A DNA stretch of 64,000 nucleotides from an uncultured Eubacteriales bacterium (GTDB taxonomy: Bacteria > Bacillota > Clostridia > Oscillospirales > Acutalibacteraceae), in the NCBI GenBank assembly GCA_910584745.1, contig CAJUDG010000005.1, positions 1 through 64,000 of the forward strand. The letters run 5' to 3'. Of the stretch, positions 62,300 to 64,000 are shown one piece after another; position 1 is the first letter of the stretch, and every line of letters begins with the position of its first letter. The translations under genes and the position numbers were made by a program. Under the pieces are notes generated by a model that saw only the letters and a list, made by a program, of their open reading frames with translations, had not been told where the DNA came from and ran no database searches.

Positions 62300-63253
62300 A
62301 TGAAAATAGTATTGGTAGAGCCCCTGGGCATAAGCCCCGAGCTGCTGGAGAGATACGCCGGGGAGATACGCGGCATGGGTCATGAGTTCGTCTCATACGC
62401 CGCCAGGCCCGCGGACACGGCGGAGCTATGCTCAAGGGTCGAGGGGGCCGACGCGGTGATGGTGGCGAACCTGCCCTTCCCCAAAGAGGCGGTCGGGGCA
62501 AGCGGGAACTTAAAGTATATAGATATAGCCTTCACGGGCGTGGACCATGTGGACATCGCCGCCTGTAAGGAGCGGGGGATCTCCGTGTCCAACGCCTCGG
62601 GCTATTCGGACGTTGCGGTGGCCGAGCTGGCCTTTGGGCTGATGCTGGGGCTGTCCAGGAATGTCGTCCCCTGCAACCAGGCGGTGCGCAGGGCCGGGAC
62701 CAAGGACGGCCTTGTGGGGACCGAGCTTTTCGGCAAGACCCTGGGCGTAGTGGGCACCGGCAAGATAGGCACCACGGTCATCCGCATCGCCCTGGCCTTC
62801 GGCATGAAGGTCATTGCCTACAGCCGCACGGTAAAGCCGGAGCTTGAGGCCATGGGGGTCAGGTTCACCACCCTGCCGGAACTGATGGAGGAGAGCGATA
62901 TAGTCACCCTGCACGTGCCCCAGAACGCCGCCACGAACGGCATGATAAGCCGGGAGCTTATCGGCCGGATGAAGCCCGGAGCAATGCTCATAAACACCGC
63001 CCGGGGTCCGATAGTCGACAGCGCGGCCCTTGCCGAGGCCCTGGAAAGCGGCAGGCTGAGGGGCGCCGGCATAGACGTGTTCGAGACCGAGCCGCCTATC
63101 CCCGAAGACCACCCCCTGGTCAAGGCGCCTAACACCCTTCTGACGCCACACGTGGCCTTCGCCACGGTAGAGGCCTTGGAGCGCCGGGCGGAGATAGTGT
63201 TCGGCAACCTGAAGGCCTGGCTGGCGGGCACGGTGCAGAACCGGATCTGCTGA
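62300..63253 (+). CDS. D-isomer-specific 2-hydroxyacid dehydrogenase
   Basis: This 317-residue paralogous enzyme has the NAD motif GVVGTGKIGTTV, Arg in INTARGPIVD, Glu in VFETEPPIPEDH and His in LTPHVAFAT. It resembles phosphoglycerate/hydroxypyruvate-dehydrogenase branches but lacks a regulatory ACT domain, so a serine-biosynthesis role is unlikely. AGGAGGTATTTTGT precedes the ATG. It is the last gene of the operon, closed by a terminator 34 bp downstream. Confidence 0.95.
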   Translation: MKIVLVEPLGISPELLERYAGEIRGMGHEFVSYAARPADTAELCSRVEGADAVMVANLPFPKEAVGASGNLKYIDIAFTGVDHVDIAACKERGISVSNASGYSDVAVAELAFGLMLGLSRNVVPCNQAVRRAGTKDGLVGTELFGKTLGVVGTGKIGTTVIRIALAFGMKVIAYSRTVKPELEAMGVRFTTLPELMEESDIVTLHVPQNAATNGMISRELIGRMKPGAMLINTARGPIVDSAALAEALESGRLRGAGIDVFETEPPIPEDHPLVKAPNTLLTPHVAFATVEALERRAEIVFGNLKAWLAGTVQNRIC

Positions 63254-63286
63254 GCCGGCAGGACATAAGTGAATACCTGACGATGA

Positions 63287-63312
63287 ACGCACTGTGCGGG
63301 AGCACAGTGCGT
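63287..63312 (+). terminator. intrinsic terminator of the second sugar operon
   Basis: ACGCACTGTGC and GCACAGTGCGT form a perfect 11-bp stem with a GGGA tetraloop, followed by TTTCGCTTTT. It separates the operon from the convergent AraC gene. Confidence 0.9.
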
Positions 63313-63343
63313 TTTCGCTTTTAGCATATCAGCCTTTCGCGGG

Positions 63344-64000
63344 TCACAAATCACCGTCCGCGGGTGGAGCAGGCTCTGATCCCGGGGGGCAGGGGGTGAA
63401 CCCGGAGCGGCGCGTGCGCCCCCTGACCTCCCCCGGCCCGACCCCTACCTCCTCCAAAAACGCGCGGTAAAAGTAAGTCCTGTTCACGAACCCCAGCTTC
63501 ACGATCACCTGGGACACGCTCATGCCGGTCTCCGTGAGCAGGCGCTCCGCCTCCCGCATACAGATGCGCCGCCCAAGCCGGGAGATGCTCACGCCCAGGT
63601 GCTTCTTCACGATCCTGTTGAGATAGTCGCCGTTATAATGCAGCAGTTCAGACAGCTCCCGGCGGCCAACCCGGCCCTTATGCTCCTCCATATAGCCCAT
63701 CAGCCGGGCCAGGATGAACTCCTCAGAGCTTGAGTCTATGCGTATCCTGGAGAGGTGGTAGCTTGCCGGGTCCTCAAGCTCGCTGAAAAGGCACAGAAGC
63801 AGGGCCTGTATCCTGAAGGCGTAACCTGTGCGCCCAAGGGTGAGCTCCATCGCTATCTCGTCCAGCAGCCTTGATGCCGCCGGAGGAGAGCCCGCCTGCT
63901 TCAGGCCCGCCGTGCCGGCGAAGTCCAGGTACTCCCGCCTGAAGTCCTCTCCGGCGCCGCTGTTCTCCTCTATAAAGCTCCTGATGGCCCCGAGACGGTA
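63344..64000 (-). CDS. AraC-family transcriptional regulator, truncated by window edge
   Basis: The C-terminal 168 codons show two AraC helix-turn-helix motifs (GRRELSELLHYNGDYLNRIVKKHLG, then TGMSVSQVIVKLGFVNRTYFYRAFLEEVG), with an unusual Arg/Gly/Pro-rich tail. An internal ATG at 63850 is not the true start: the frame stays open for another 50 codons to base 64000 (...EEN, GLKQAGSPPAASRLLDEIA), so the gene continues past the edge. It is convergent with the sugar operon and could regulate it or genes beyond the window. Confidence 0.85.
   Translation of the reverse strand, partial: YRLGAIRSFIEENSGAGEDFRREYLDFAGTAGLKQAGSPPAASRLLDEIAMELTLGRTGYAFRIQALLLCLFSELEDPASYHLSRIRIDSSSEEFILARLMGYMEEHKGRVGRRELSELLHYNGDYLNRIVKKHLGVSISRLGRRICMREAERLLTETGMSVSQVIVKLGFVNRTYFYRAFLEEVGVGPGEVRGRTRRSGFTPCPPGSEPAPPADGDL

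Overview
The window looks like a chromosomal segment from a GC-rich, strictly anaerobic Firmicute, most likely a gut Clostridium-type organism of the Oscillospiraceae/Acutalibacteraceae kind. This is inferred from the YesM/YesN-type two-component genes, lpl/msm-type sugar ABC transporters without their own ATPase, an oxygen-sensitive glycyl radical enzyme, VanRSY genes, an FtsE with a long acidic tail, and Gram-positive promoters and terminators. No species can be named from the sequence alone.

Region 1 (1-16.6 kb) is a large sugar-utilisation locus on the + strand. It holds a TIM-barrel protein of unknown function, a Gfo/Idh/MocA protein that has lost the usual catalytic lysine, a YesM/YesN-like sensor kinase and AraC-type regulator, and a solute-binding lipoprotein with two permeases. 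Three further Gfo/Idh/MocA oxidoreductases, a xylose-isomerase-like TIM-barrel epimerase, and a glycyl radical enzyme with its activase follow. The glycyl radical enzyme has the radical-glycine loop but lacks the Cys-x-Glu motif of the known dehydratases, so its substrate is open.

Region 2 (16.6-29.4 kb) is mostly housekeeping: guaA, a MATE exporter, a phosphopantetheinyl transferase, a DUF4830-like protein, a stand-alone MsmX/UgpC-type ATPase that may power both orphan sugar importers, TspO, a CdaR-type regulator, ftsE-ftsX, and tRNA-Asp and tRNA-Thr separated by an array of small palindromes. An AT-rich solitary AlwI-family restriction endonuclease (17.0-19.0 kb) interrupts the GC-rich background and is flanked by gene debris.

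Region 3 (29.4-39.3 kb) is an integrated mobilizable element next to tRNA-Thr. It contains relaxase, relaxosome, HTH and excisionase-like genes and a tyrosine integrase that is now broken. A second insertion, carrying a large serine recombinase and a 901-residue STAND-like NTPase with a near-identical 105-bp TPR repeat array, lies between two integrase remnants. The NTPase is a candidate anti-phage or conflict protein.

Region 4 (39.3-47.8 kb) holds an AraC regulator, a second MATE exporter, an aminoglycoside-phosphotransferase-fold kinase, a VanR/VanS/VanY trio without any ligase gene, and a glycerate 2-kinase with tartronate semialdehyde reductase.

Region 5 (47.8-64 kb) is a second sugar locus. 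It has a membrane-sensor AraC regulator divergent from an lplB/lplC/lplA-type importer, three tandem large glycoside-hydrolase-like paralogues with a Cys-x-Cys-x-x-Cys motif, a TIM-barrel isomerase/epimerase, two D-2-hydroxyacid dehydrogenases, and an AraC regulator cut by the window edge. Together with the neighbouring glycerate genes it suggests conversion of an imported glycoside to hydroxyacid intermediates.
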